A DNA stretch of 64,000 nucleotides, from assembly GCA_004154925.1 (NCBI GenBank), contig QJNS01000044.1:1-64000 (forward strand), written 5' to 3'. The notes below the pieces were generated by a model. The model saw only the letters and a program-made list of their open reading frames with translations, was not told where the DNA came from and ran no database searches. Both the position numbers and the translations under genes were made by a program. This DNA comes from Monosporascus cannonballus (lineage: Eukaryota > Ascomycota > Sordariomycetes > Xylariales). Each line of letters starts with the position of its first letter. Position 1 is the stretch's first letter. This document shows, in pieces, positions 1-10,419 of this stretch.

Positions 1-94
1 CTTCACCTTCTATGGAAGACCTTCTAGAGGTCAGGCAACCTTTAATACACTTCTTCTTCAGTTATATGCTTCTGTGTGTGATGTCAGGGTCTCA
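1..94. repeat. Partial LTR-like repeat at the window edge
   Basis: This stretch matches 1750-1836 closely (shared words include ctagaggtcaggcaacct and ttatatgcttctgtg) and both copies end in the same gtcagggtctca, after which the flanks diverge. That common end, terminating in CA, is what an LTR terminus looks like. The left part of this copy lies outside the window, so its true length and any target-site duplication cannot be judged. It differs from the second copy by small indels, so the copies are not recent twins. Confidence 0.6.
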
Positions 95-311
95 CATAAA
101 CCTAGACCCGGGCTTTTTTTTTTTTTTCCGCCCTGGCGACCCGTATAGGTGATAGCTCAATTTAATGCAGTTCTGAATTATAACCACCATCCCCGCCGCT
201 CACGCTCATCGTCCGTATAAATGCCCTCGTTTCATTTTTAATCGTTTATTCGCCCGAAAATCCCCCTTCGTCCCTGTTCAAATTGAAAACACGTTCACCA
301 AGTCCACCATT

Positions 312-530
312 ATGCCCGGTAACTTCAAAAGATGGAATTATGAAAAGGATATGCCTTCCTTAAACGGCAAAGTTATTTTCCTCACTGGTGGTAAGCCAAA
401 CCCGAAATATTTTCTTCCTAACTACGTTGCTCACGAACTCTGCCCGTTTATGGGTACGGCGGGACTCGGCGCCACGACAGTTGAACGACTCGTAAAGAAA
501 TGTCAGATCCTGAAGTGCCGAAAAATGTGA
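312..530 (+). pseudogene. Relic of a short-chain dehydrogenase N-terminus
   Basis: The frame opens with an N-terminal segment typical of fungal SDR oxidoreductases: PSLNGKVIFLTGG, then after a gap TAGLGATTVERLVK. Together these form the TGGxxGLG dinucleotide-binding motif. The two halves are separated by an intron-like insert that begins GTAAGC at about 390 and ends tttatgg directly before the codons for T-A-G-L-G. A normal acceptor would read ...atag, so the AG appears to have become GG. Only about 40 SDR residues remain, and no downstream catalytic YxxxK region follows. A TATA-like tataaa lies near 226, as expected of a once-active promoter. Seen: the motif halves and missing acceptor. Inferred: a dead fragment of an oxidoreductase gene. 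A short functional peptide is unlikely. Confidence 0.55.
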
Positions 531-823
531 GGCCCCACACTACGGCGGGACACTATCAGGTCTTAAATCTCACACAGATGACCACAGGTCTACCAAAGTT
601 TGCTAGAAGGTTAGTCATTCAGGTTGGATTCAAGTATTTCAGCCTGTCGCCTTGATGACTACAATGTCTTTCGACAGGTATGTGCCGTAAGGCTTCCACA
701 CAATAATGAAGTTTAACCAGATAACAAGATTTCCGGAGTCCGGATTAAAGATAAAGTCTCTCTCCGTATTGGGAAGTCATTTCGCTTCACTTGTTGCAAA
801 ACAATCTATGACTTAACTTTCTT

Positions 824-2946
824 TCAAGACTTGACCCTCCTCCTAATTCTAAACGGCACGGTCTTCTTTGGGGGCAAGGCTCCCGTCCCAAAATATCTCA
901 TATCCGGCTCCGGGACCCACCCATCCGGCAGCAGGACCTCCACGTCATAGTTATCCAAGAAAACTGCAAAACTGCCCACCATCTCCTGCTTCGCGAGATG
1001 GCGGCCAGGGCACATGAACTCGCCGGCTCCGTAGGGGATCCAGCCGCCAGACATGCCGTCCATCGTGAAAGTTGGCTTATTAATCTCCCCTTTCTCAATC
1101 TTCTCGTCTACGCCCAGCTCCGCTCTCCTTTGCGCGCTCCAGGGGCCACTTCGCTTGTCATTGGGGTAGAGGAAGAACCTCTCGGCCCAGAATTCGTTAA
1201 GGGATCTTTCGCCATCACGGTCGCCCCAGAGTCGGGGATTAGTTGCTGCTGCTATACTACTGATGGCGATGGGCCGGTTGGGCGGGAATTTCCATGGTCC
1301 GATACGCACCTCATGGTATTGAGATGTGCGATTTATCATTAACCCGATCCGCAGACGGAGTGTTTCAGCGTACATGGACTGCAGTAGGGGTTGGGAGCAG
1401 AGCACGTCGATATCCAAGTGGCTGGTTGAACCAAGTTTTCGTGCGTTCTCAATCTCGGCGAGGAGCTTTGGAATAAGGCCTGGCTCGCGGAGTGTCTCGA
1501 GTATGAACCAGGCTGAGCACATTACTGCATTAGCGTTTGCACTGACTATTGTCAGCTTATATTCGTGCTAGGGCTGTTCCCATTCGCTATGGTGGAACTT
1601 GTCAGATCCAGCTGAAGTCGATCAACCAGCTAAGCCTTGGCTTAGTTTGATCACCTACTGAAACGAGGCTACTTTATGTACCCCCGGTATCGTTTCCTCT
1701 TAGCTGCAGTTGTATTTACGTGTATAAAAGGAGGGTTCGCTACCCTCACCTTCTAGCTAGGACCTTCTAGAGGTCAGGCAACCTGTTAAATACACCTTGC
1801 TTCAGTTATATGCTTCTGTGTGATGTCAGGGTCTCATAGAACCTTGGGTGGCGAGCAGCCAAATACTTACGCAACGAGAAGCGCTAGATCATCAGCTGCA
1901 TGGGCATCGGCGTCCATATGCTCAATGGGGGAACGGAATTTATACCGGACCTTGAGATACGCACTGCCCCATTCCTCGTCCCACTCGGGAGCTGTATTCG
2001 TGATATCGGAGCGCTCCAGTGCGAACCGATGCCACTTCTTGATGCTATATAAGACCCTATCACGGGCTGCATATGCCCCGGGCGTCAACCACCGGGGAAA
2101 CCCCATCATCAGCCTCGGGATAGCGGCATTGTAGCTCCAAAAGTCCTTGATGAACTGTGAATTCAGCTCTACCAGATACGGTCCGTACAGCGCGTTCAGC
2201 GCCGCTACGAACACGACGTCCTTCCAAAATTCGTACAAATCCGGTAGCTCCACCCACTCGCTAGATTTCGCCGTCTTCTTATCGCGCGCGATCTCGGCCG
2301 TGAGGTACTCCATGAACCACTCACTGATAGTCTTGAGGCTACTCCCGCTCAGGTACTTGCGCGCAGCTGAGCTCTGGTGGAACCAGATGCGGTGTATGGG
2401 CGAGATGGTTGAACCGGGCAGCGGCTTCGGGCCGATACCTGGGTCGTCATTCATGTATACGCGGCCAGCCGCCGTGTGCGTGCCGAATATATTTTTCATG
2501 GCTAGGGCAATGGCGGGCTTAGGGGTCAGGTGCTCCGACGTCTTGGTAAGGCCCATGACCACCTCTGGTGTTGTCAGCAGATAGAGCGTCAGGGGCCCGA
2601 TCTTGACCGCCACGGGAATGCCGATGCCATATCTGTCTCTATAGTCACAGGCTCAGTTATCTAGGCCGAATAGGGCGAATTCGGACCTCACAAACGTAAT
2701 TTTGCGCAAGAAGCCGCTCTGGTCCGCAGCTACCGACAGAATATGGCCGAAAAATGGTATCCAGTAGGGTATATCTGGTGGATGGCAGCCGTGTCCTGGA
2801 TTCCGCGCCCGAAGCTGAGAACGGATGCTGATTATGGCGTAGTTTATGAGTGGCACAAGAAATATGAGCACAGCTAGTACCAGCCCCGGCGACTGACTAT
2901 AGCCGGCGAGCCAACTTCTCACGTTGACGATCATGGGAGCCGTCAT
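824..2946 (-). CDS. Cytochrome P450 (CYP7/CYP8-like), 3 exons, LTR-like insert in intron 2
   Basis: Predicted exons are 2946-2687, 2638-1871 and 1541-824, giving 581 aa with all phases consistent. An N-terminal hydrophobic anchor (about residues 20-40) is followed by a proline-rich hinge (PPDIPYWIPFFGH). The I-helix segment is ANANAVMCSAW, read across the exon 2/3 junction. The ExxR motif is E403-T-L-R, and the heme loop is YGAGEFMCPGR with Cys near 520. The ANAN-type I-helix and C-terminus resemble fungal relatives of CYP7A/CYP8A (sterol hydroxylase or prostacyclin-synthase-like P450s); the substrate is unknown. The intron 1 donor is an unusual GTCCGA. Intron 2 is 329 nt because it holds the element at 1600-1836; without it the intron would be about 90 nt. 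No premature stop is seen, so the gene may still work. It lies divergent to the P450 pair starting at 3340, which suggests a former metabolite gene group. Confidence 0.85.
1600..1836. mobile_element. Solo-LTR-like element inside a P450 intron
   Basis: The element is about 237 nt, begins TGTCAG and ends GGGTCTCA, so it has TG...CA ends. It carries a TATA-like tataaaa near 1724 and an imperfect hairpin (gatcaa..ctaagcc / ggcttag..ttgatc, 1620-1652). Its last 90 nt recur at the window's left edge with the same terminus. A perfect 5-nt target duplication is not visible; only gaac occurs just outside both ends. Its insertion explains why the host P450 intron is about 240 nt longer than the others. 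The family (probably Copia- or Gypsy-type) is not determinable here; a non-autonomous element is the alternative. Confidence 0.6.
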
Positions 2947-3339
2947 TGCATTGTCTATCCCCGCTTAGATGGACAATGTCTCCTCGATGCTGTCTCGCGA
3001 TGCTGTAGTGTTCTTACTTGTAAGTCTTAGTGGCGAAGGAATTAGAACAGGGCTGTGATGTTCGGGGCGTGTCTGGCGGTTTCCCTACCCGGTGCATACT
3101 CACTGTCCAATCGGTGCGACGCATATATCCCAGCATTGGACTAATCGGAGAAAAGCCCGACAGACCCTTGTTATCCCTACTAGTCTTGGGGATTACCCCT
3201 TAGACTTCACCGTATATGGGATATACACATTCCACGCTGTCACTCACCGCTATCAGCCCAAGCTCGCATAACGGAGGACAAGATACCACCGACAATATAT
3301 GTCCATTATTGTTTCAGATATCCGCCAGACTTTGTAGAC
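2947..3339. promoter_or_regulatory. Shared divergent upstream region of two P450 genes
   Basis: This 393-bp interval lies between the start codons of the minus-strand CYP7/8-like P450 and the plus-strand P450 copy 1. By position it must hold both promoters. I see no clear TATA box and no repeated operator-like motif, so the call rests on location only. Confidence 0.35.
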
Positions 3340-5448
3340 ATGGACGACCTCGCAAACATCTCTCTGGCCTCCGGTGAACGTGTTTGGGGACTTTTGCCCG
3401 CCTCTTGGACTCAGGGGGCAAAAAGACCACAGTTTTCTGCGGTGGTGGTGTCGCAGGCTTTAGCTACACTTGTAAGAGGATTTGCGTATACCCAATAGAA
3501 GCTACGTGTTAGTCAGCCGAGAGGTCTAACCTTCAGTTAAAGATAGTCCTATGGATTGCGCAGCACATAATCTACAACTTCTATTTCCATCCCTTGGCCA
3601 AGTACCCCTGGTCCATTCTTGGCGAAGGTTTCGCTGGCAAGTTGGACCACAGACCAAGCCTTTTGGACTCTGCGCTGAGATTGAATAGTTCTGGAGATTT
3701 TGGCACACCATGCAAGGGCGTTTTCACCGCGTCGTTGAGACCAACCACCAGAAATATGGTGAGAGCAACCATACCATCTCAGCCAGAACTTAAAAGGAAG
3801 CTAATCATTGACCAATTCTGTCCAATGCAGGCGATGTCTTCCGCGTCTCGCCCAATGAGCTTTCATTCTGCACTGTTTCAGCATACAAGACCATCTACGC
3901 TACGCGCACGTCCGCCGAGTTGAAGATACCAAAGGATAAGTTCTACGACATGTTCGGGGCCGGCTTCAGCGAGCCGTACATCAGCCGCGAAAAGGATCCA
4001 ACCAGGGCAGGGGCAAAGCGAAGCATGCTTGCCGGCGCGTTCTCGGCCAAGTCGCTATCTTAGCAGGAGGTGATGTTGCAACGCTGCATTAACGCTTTCG
4101 TCGCAAAGGTAGGGAAAATTGGCAGCTGTAGCGAAGGGGTGGATATGAGAACGTGGTATGAGATGGTTTCTTTTGACATACTCGGAGAAATGGCTTTCGG
4201 AGAATCATTCAACTGCATTGAGAACGGTATGTGCTTCAAGGCTTAGGAGTGTCCAAATCCCGGTGTCGCCGTCCAGCAAAACTAACAGGACCGAGAATCC
4301 TCGCATTTTGGCTCGACATGATATTAGGCTATGTCTTTGCTATCAGCGTCATGGGTAACCTTAACCGATACCCTCTACTTATGGCGGCCATCAGGTCCCT
4401 GCCTAAGAAGTGGACTACCAGCAAGCTTAGCCAGCAACAGAGTGATTTCAGCCGAGAGAAGGTGAAACGGTATGCCATGGCTACTACAAAGCTTCAGAAG
4501 GCGAGACTGACCAGAATCAGTCGCCTAGAAAAGCGTAGCGAACAGAGAGATTCCCTGTCCAATGTCTCTAAGAAAGTACTCAGTGGCGAGGTATCCCAGG
4601 AAGAGATGGCAGCCCACTCATCAACATTCGTGTAGGTGCCGCCTTGGATTTGGATTATTATATCTGACCGTAGACTCTACCCTCTCGAGCATTGTGACTG
4701 ACTTGAGGGAATCATAAGTATCGCCGGCGGAGAAACAACGGCAACGTCCATGACAGCCATCACATATTACCTTCTCAAGTCTTCCAGCTCGCACGAGAAG
4801 CTGAAGCGGGAAATCAGAAGCCGATTCAACTCGGTCGAGGAGATAGATATCACCAAATCTGGCCAAATGCCTTTCTTACAGGCCGTCATCAAAGAGGGTA
4901 TGCGTATCTTACCAGCGAACTCGCAAGGGTTGCCACGCAGATCCCCTGGTATCGAGGTTGACGGACACTTTGTACCCGAGGGAGTGAGTGTCTCGTTGTT
5001 TGAGGAAAATTTGATTTCTTCATTCTTTCCCCGACCTGAGCTAAGTTAAGGCAACAGACCGAGTTCCACGTGAGTCCTCGGGCCATGACGCACGATACGC
5101 GTTACTGTCATGAGCCTTATGTGTTTAAGCCGGAGCCCTGGATCGATCCCGACTGCAAAGACGTAAAAGCTGCAAGTCAACCATTTTCAATGGGTCCGAG
5201 AGCTTGCATAGGTAAAAAGTTAGTGACCCTGTAATACGTGCATCTGTCTACACGTGGGCGCAGTAAGCTGACTGTGCGACCCTTGCAGTTTTGCCTACGC
5301 CCAAATGTCACTGGAGCTCGCCAAACTCATTTACGCTTATGATATGGAACTGGTTGATGATGGACTCGACTATGAAGCTGATTGCCGCATGCATTTTATG
5401 TGGTGGAAGCCGGAGATGAAGGTTCGCTTTTGTGCTATGAAGGCTTGA
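3340..5448 (+). pseudogene. Cytochrome P450 tandem copy 1 (CYP65-like), disabled
   Basis: Nine exons can be traced: 3340-3471, 3537-about 3645, 3689-3758, 3831-4226, 4289-4469, 4521-4631, 4719-4983, 5058-5218 and 5289-5448. Most boundaries match those of copy 2. The translation shows the IIYNFYFHPLAKYP anchor region, the I-helix IAGGETTAT and the heme loop FSMGPRACIGK, and ends at a stop. The pattern is of the CYP65 / isotrichodermin-hydroxylase-like group of secondary-metabolism P450s. Two lesions are seen. An in-frame TAG at 4061-4063 falls in the segment where copy 2 has KSLKGQED. The intron 2 donor is absent: the site corresponding to copy 2's GTATGA reads ggcaag, and a GC donor one base on breaks frame. 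Downstream exons are otherwise open, so inactivation is probably recent. Confidence 0.8.
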
Positions 5449-6034
5449 TACAAGAAATTTTACAGATTCCACTCTTCCCGTTCACAGTCTGCCAAATGAG
5501 GATCTTGAAGGCAGACTAACTAGACTTATTCAACGCCCGGCCCTACTGAGGATACAATCACCCACTCTCAGCCCATAGTTTGTTCCAGGGATCAGTGGTC
5601 AGATTTGACTAGGTTCTGTGCTGGCAATGCCAACTCAACGTTCACTTCTCAAATTTAGTATGAACCAGCTTCAGTTTCCAAGGGCCCAGACGAGCTTGTA
5701 ATAACCTCGGGTCCCACACGACAGAAATCAGGCTTAGCAAGGGGGTGGTTTGGGCAATGGCAGAGAATGGGCCGGCCTCAGCAGCTTTCCTAAATCAGTT
5801 TAATCCCTACCTGCGCCAGGGGTAATAAGAATATGTGGGCTCTACGCCATGTCTTGAGTCACTTCGGTATCCTCCGGGCGTTACCATTATCCGTATATCA
5901 AGCTCATATCAGTACAGTCAGGTGGGCATACATACAAATCATTAACTTCGTCTCCGCACAATCTCGGCTGTCTTTGGGCATCTTCTCAAGTAGGAGTCAG
6001 CGTCCATAAGCAACAGCAAAACGATATTGGTAGA
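5449..6034. other. Spacer between the tandem P450 copies
   Basis: This 586-bp spacer holds the 3' flank of copy 1 and the presumed promoter of copy 2. I see no coding segment or repeat in it. Confidence 0.4.
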
Positions 6035-8094
6035 ATGGCCCATCAGCTGCGAGCAATTGACCTTCTATTTCTTAGCATTGTCGATGCCAACTATTTACCG
6101 TCACTGAAGGCGATAATCCCTTTAGTAGGTACTGCTTCATCAGCCCATGACTGAATTCCCGGGATGCTTATGTCTATCGTCAGCTTGCCTTATTGTACAT
6201 AGCCTCCACGCTGATATACAATGTCCATTTCCATCCATTAGCGTCGTTCCCGGGCCCGTTACTTGCGCGCTGCAGCTTGGTATGAATCTATTGGAACCCA
6301 TGCGGAGAACAATGCTGACAGCACCCCGCAGCTTTGGAGGTTTTACCATTCACACTCCGGTCATTTCCATAGGACTATCGAGAAACAGCACCAGAAATAT
6401 GGTGAGTCGATTTGGCTGGGGAGACTGAGACTGTCGTTTCTGTGACAGGAGAAGAAGGCGTCAGCATTGAGGCAAAGGGTGGGCACCACACGGATTCTGA
6501 CTATTCGGCGTTCTTATAGGATCCGTATTTAGGGTCTCTCCAAATGAGCTGTCTTTCGCTTCAGTCCAGTTTTGGAAGGAAATCTACGGACATGCCACCG
6601 GAGCAGACAGGCAGACCCTGGTCAAGAGCAAGTTCTACGAGTTGTACGGAGCGGGCTTCCGGTCTTTCTGCATCGGCAGCGAGCGGGATCCTAGGAAACA
6701 CGCTAAAATGAGAAAATCGTTATCATCGGCATTTCAAAAAAGTCTCTGAAGGGCCAAGAGGACATCGTGAATGGCGTTGTAGACCGATTTGTTGAGCGAC
6801 TAGGTATGACTGACGGGGTGGCGGCCAGGGGGCTGAACATCACGAAGTGGTTTGAAATGGTGTCATTTGATGTCTTGGGAGAAATGGCATTTGGAGAGTC
6901 TTTTGGTAGTATCGAATCTGGTAAGTTCTGTAGCCTACTTGCGCGTCAGAATGCTATTATACACCTGTAGACTAACGCTCCTATCTAGGGCATACACATT
7001 TCTGGTCAGACCTGGTAGTTGAACACCTATACTTCATAACGCTTGCGGACAACCTGCACCGACTTCCAATTCTCCCTACTCTTGCGAGGATCCTCTTTCT
7101 CAAATTGCTCGTCGTTCGGAATAAGAATTCCCAGTACGCTCGCGCACAAGTTGCAAAGTAAGTATTCCTTCAATGCATGCTCGCCCGAAGAACTACTCAT
7201 GTGAACTACTTCCAAGGCGCCTGGAGCGAAAGTCACCACGTAAAGACTTCCTCATGGCGCTGATAAACGAGCTGAACCAGGGGAAGATTGATTTGGAGGA
7301 GTTGACAGCCCATTCCTCGACGCTTGTGTAAGTCGGAAGAACTCTCTCTATCTCACTCATCGTCGTTTCTACTAAGACGCGGACAGAATTGCTGGTGGTG
7401 AAACTACGGCGACTACACTAGCAGCTACAACGTTTTATCTCCTCCAGAATCGTCACTGTTACGAGAAGCTCCAGCGCGAAACTCGTAGTCGCTTTGGGTC
7501 ATACGACGATATCGACAGCACAGCTGCACAACAATTGCCTTATCTTCAAGCTGTCATTAGCGAAGGGCTTAGAATGTACGCGCCAGGATCGCAGGGCTTC
7601 CCGCGATTATCTCCTGGTGCATTTGTAGATGGACATTATATACCGAAAGGAGTGAGTCCGAAGTCCAATCTTTACGACGACTATGATGTCCCTGACACTA
7701 AAAGAAAATAACTCAGACCGAGCTATATACAAGTGCATGGACGGTAACCCACGACCCGAAGAACTTCCACGAGCCCATGGCGTTCAAACCTGAACGCTGG
7801 CTTGATAGCGAGTGTAAAGATGTGAAGGAAGCCAGTCAGCCTTTCTCACTAGGGCCCAGGGGCTGTTTAGGTCGCAAGTATGACACCCACAACTGCTGAA
7901 TACAATTAGGCGAGGAAAGCTGACAGGCAAACAGTTTCGCATACATGCAGATCAACCTAGTCCTGAGCAAGATGCTCTGGAAATACGACTTGGAGCTTTG
8001 TGAGCCCGAAATGGACTGGGAGGCCCGCAGTAGGATGCATCTAATGTGGTGGAAACCATCTGCATTCGTGCGCTTCATTAACAGGACAGAATGA
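6035..8094 (+). CDS. Cytochrome P450 tandem copy 2 (CYP65-like), one frameshift
   Basis: Exons are 6035-6124, 6184-6279, 6332-6401, 6520-6920, 6989-7157, 7217-7327, 7387-7651, 7717-7877 and 7935-8094. The product would be about 520 aa and membrane-bound in the ER. Visible features are an N-terminal hydrophobic stretch, the FHPLASFPGP hinge, the I-helix IAGGETTAT, the PERW-type meander (FKPERW) and the heme loop FSLGPRGCLGR. The gene is a close paralogue of copy 1, with the same intron positions from exon 3 on. The one defect is at 6735-6740: the exon 4 frame shifts by one nucleotide at a run of six A's. One further base in that run would keep the frame through to exon 5. This is either a real inactivating deletion or a homopolymer sequencing error. 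Family resemblance suggests hydroxylation in a secondary-metabolite pathway; the substrate is unknown. Confidence 0.8.
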
Positions 8095-9262
8095 GTGGAA
8101 GAGAAGAAATCATGCTATGCTTACATGTAGGATGATAGATGCAATTAGAAAAACTTGTTGTGGTCGGGAACTAAAGAGTTTTGCCACGTCTCCTTACCTG
8201 AACCCCACCGGTGTGTACGAGGCTAATGACCGCCGCTGGATTAAAGGGGGAAGCTGAAGGCATGTAGACAGGTTGCTCATCCGCTCAGAAGGTGTACCGC
8301 ACATTTAGCATTACACTACTCGAAGAACAGACATATGGTACCGGGATTTGCCTTTGTGCTAGGTTTTAAATCACAAGAACATCTCAACGATTGAAAATGA
8401 GAAAAGAATCAGTGTGGTGTTGAGATACAGTGATGGGCCTAGGTTTTGCAAGCGTCATGTAAGAGCACAGAGCCCGTCGCAGGGGCTAATTAACCAATCA
8501 GCTTTCAGCCTCGGACCCTGTTCCTACTGTTTGGCGCATAGATTTGTCTAAATGCATACGGGTTTTTATGGACACCACCCACTAACTAGGTCACGATTAT
8601 GGTTTCTTGAACGCAATAAAGGGGGTTTTAGTTGTAAATAAAGGAATTCAGCACGATGTTGTTTAATGTATGGTCAGAGGGATAAGGAGCCAACAACTCA
8701 CCAGTACCGGCATTTCGTAAGCCACAGGGCTGAAAAGTTGACAATGAATCAGGTATCTCGATCGGACCTCTGCCCCGTCAGCCCAGTATTTGAAATCTGA
8801 TTTTCACTAGGCGTCCAGTAACCTAACTCCAGTCCACCTTTGGCAACGACCTTAGAAGGTGTTCCTTTCCATAAGCAGGACGAGACTTATGGGCTTTCAG
8901 CAGGAGCATCAGCGGCCTGTCTTCGGCTCCAGCATAAGTATCTCCACATAAGTTTTGTTGGTGGCCCATAGTTATCCACACCATCTTTGTCCAATCGTCT
9001 CGTTAGATTCTGCTGGAGTCTCCCCACTTCAGAATAAGCTGCATAGGGCAACTTCCACCTTCCGTACTCCAGTTCCGATCTGGAGAATATCCTGAGATTC
9101 TAGTAGACATAATTTGGTGTTCACCCCCGGACCAAGTCTTCTATTACATGTGTTTCGGGCTAGCGAGTACTCGACTGAAGGACGGCCAGCTATGGCAGGC
9201 GGTCGAACAGAAAGTGGTAGCTCTAAGACGGCACCCGTAGGCACCCAATGGCACGTTGCTTA
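8095..9262. other. Gene-free interval
   Basis: This holds the 3' flank of P450 copy 2, with aataaag-type sequences near 8615 and 8637, followed by unremarkable sequence. No coding segment is recognised before the DUF3433-like relic. Confidence 0.4.
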
Positions 9263-9735
9263 GGCCGACTTCGCGTACGCGTCGTCGCACGAGCAGGTCT
9301 GACAGGGCGTATTCTACGTGGTGCTCGCGCTCGTCTTAGTCATCAACGTCGCCTGCCTCCTACCTGCTGCTCGTCAGCAAGCGCGAGGGCGGCCTCGTCA
9401 CCGACTACACCGAGCCGCAGAACCTGTTCGCCCTCGCCGTCAACTCCCCGCCCAGCGCAGCCCTCGGTGGCCGCTGCGCCGGCAGCGTCAGCTCAGCCGC
9501 CCCCATCGCCCCTTTCCGCGTCGGCTACGCGGAGGGCGCCAACCACTACTTCTTCGAGGAGGCGGGGCCGGGGGCGGGCGGCCGTGATGACAACCTCCAC
9601 GCCGGTGCCGGCAGGGCCGACGGCCGCGATAGCGCGGCGAGCGACGCGGAGCTGTTCGGAAACCGATGTCGCGGCGGAAGGTACGGGGACAGCTACAAGA
9701 GGCTGAGCTTGCGTCGTTTGGCGGTGTGGTTGTAG
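9263..9735 (+). pseudogene. C-terminal relic of a DUF3433-type membrane protein
   Basis: This is a GC-rich island. It reads YASSHEQV, a TGA stop, then the membrane segment QGVFYVVLALVLVINVACLL. After a one-nucleotide frameshift near 9360 it continues LLLVSKREGGLVTDYTEPQN, LFALAVNSPPS and ANHYFFEEAG, to a TAG at 9733-9735. The block [G/T]LVTDxTEPxNLFALAxNSPPS is what I know from the C-termini of large multi-pass fungal proteins annotated with DUF3433. Such proteins are normally above 1,000 residues. Here only about 150 codons survive, with a stop and a frameshift, and no upstream remnant is recognisable. It is therefore a truncated leftover. Function of the family is not established. Confidence 0.6.
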
Positions 9736-10419
9736 GCAGGTCGGTAGGGTTCAGCGCTAGGATCGATTTGGGCTGGGCGGTTCCCTGAGAGATCCCCCAG
9801 CTCTAGAAGCGGTACCGGGCTGAGAGCCAGACGATCGCATACTGCTGCCTTCTCCTAGAGGATCCTGCTCGACTCTACGGAGCCATGCGACCACACTTAC
9901 GTTACGCGAGCATAGAAGTAGAGTTAATGGACTCAATTGGACATGCATTTACGAGAGCTGGCTGGTGGGCTAACTAGACATGAATGAACCGACGGGTCAC
10001 CACGTGAAAAAAAGCAAGGCGTTTAGGGTTGAAGGGGAAATAGCTAATAGGTAGTGGCTAGAGGCCAAGGAATTGTATCATTCATAATTGACTGCAATGG
10101 AATTTCATTACCCGGGATGTTGAAGTCCGCAGGTTTATTTTGAAGACGTGGGTGTTGAGAAGCCCCTACGCACGTGGTCATCCCTCACATAGGTGACCGG
10201 ATGTAGAAACGAATGACTAGACCAAATAAAGCGACCATCATGAGCTCGGCGGCTAAGGATCGGATAGAGGACTCGGGTCGTTTCCCTTTACGAAACAGGG
10301 TAGAGACGCGAGTCACCAACAATCACATCCGACCTTGTCCCGCCTAACTTTCCATCCCGCGTCGGTCAAGAAAAAGAAATCGTCATACCCTCCGCGCCTC
10401 AGCCAGAAAAGGGGCCTAG
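9736..10419. other. Gene-free interval 3' of INO1
   Basis: This 684-bp interval lies between the DUF3433-like relic and the INO1 stop codon. No gene or repeat is recognised. Confidence 0.4.

Noticed and set aside
1..1836. A complete LTR retrotransposon with LTRs at 1-94 and 1600-1836
   Set aside because: The sequence between them contains the last exon of the P450, which splices to the exon beyond 1836, so the two repeats cannot bound one element.
6283..6285. TGA nonsense codon in P450 copy 2
   Set aside because: It lies inside an intron (GTATGA donor at 6280, gctgac branch, ccgcag acceptor at 6331) that joins the flanking frames in phase.
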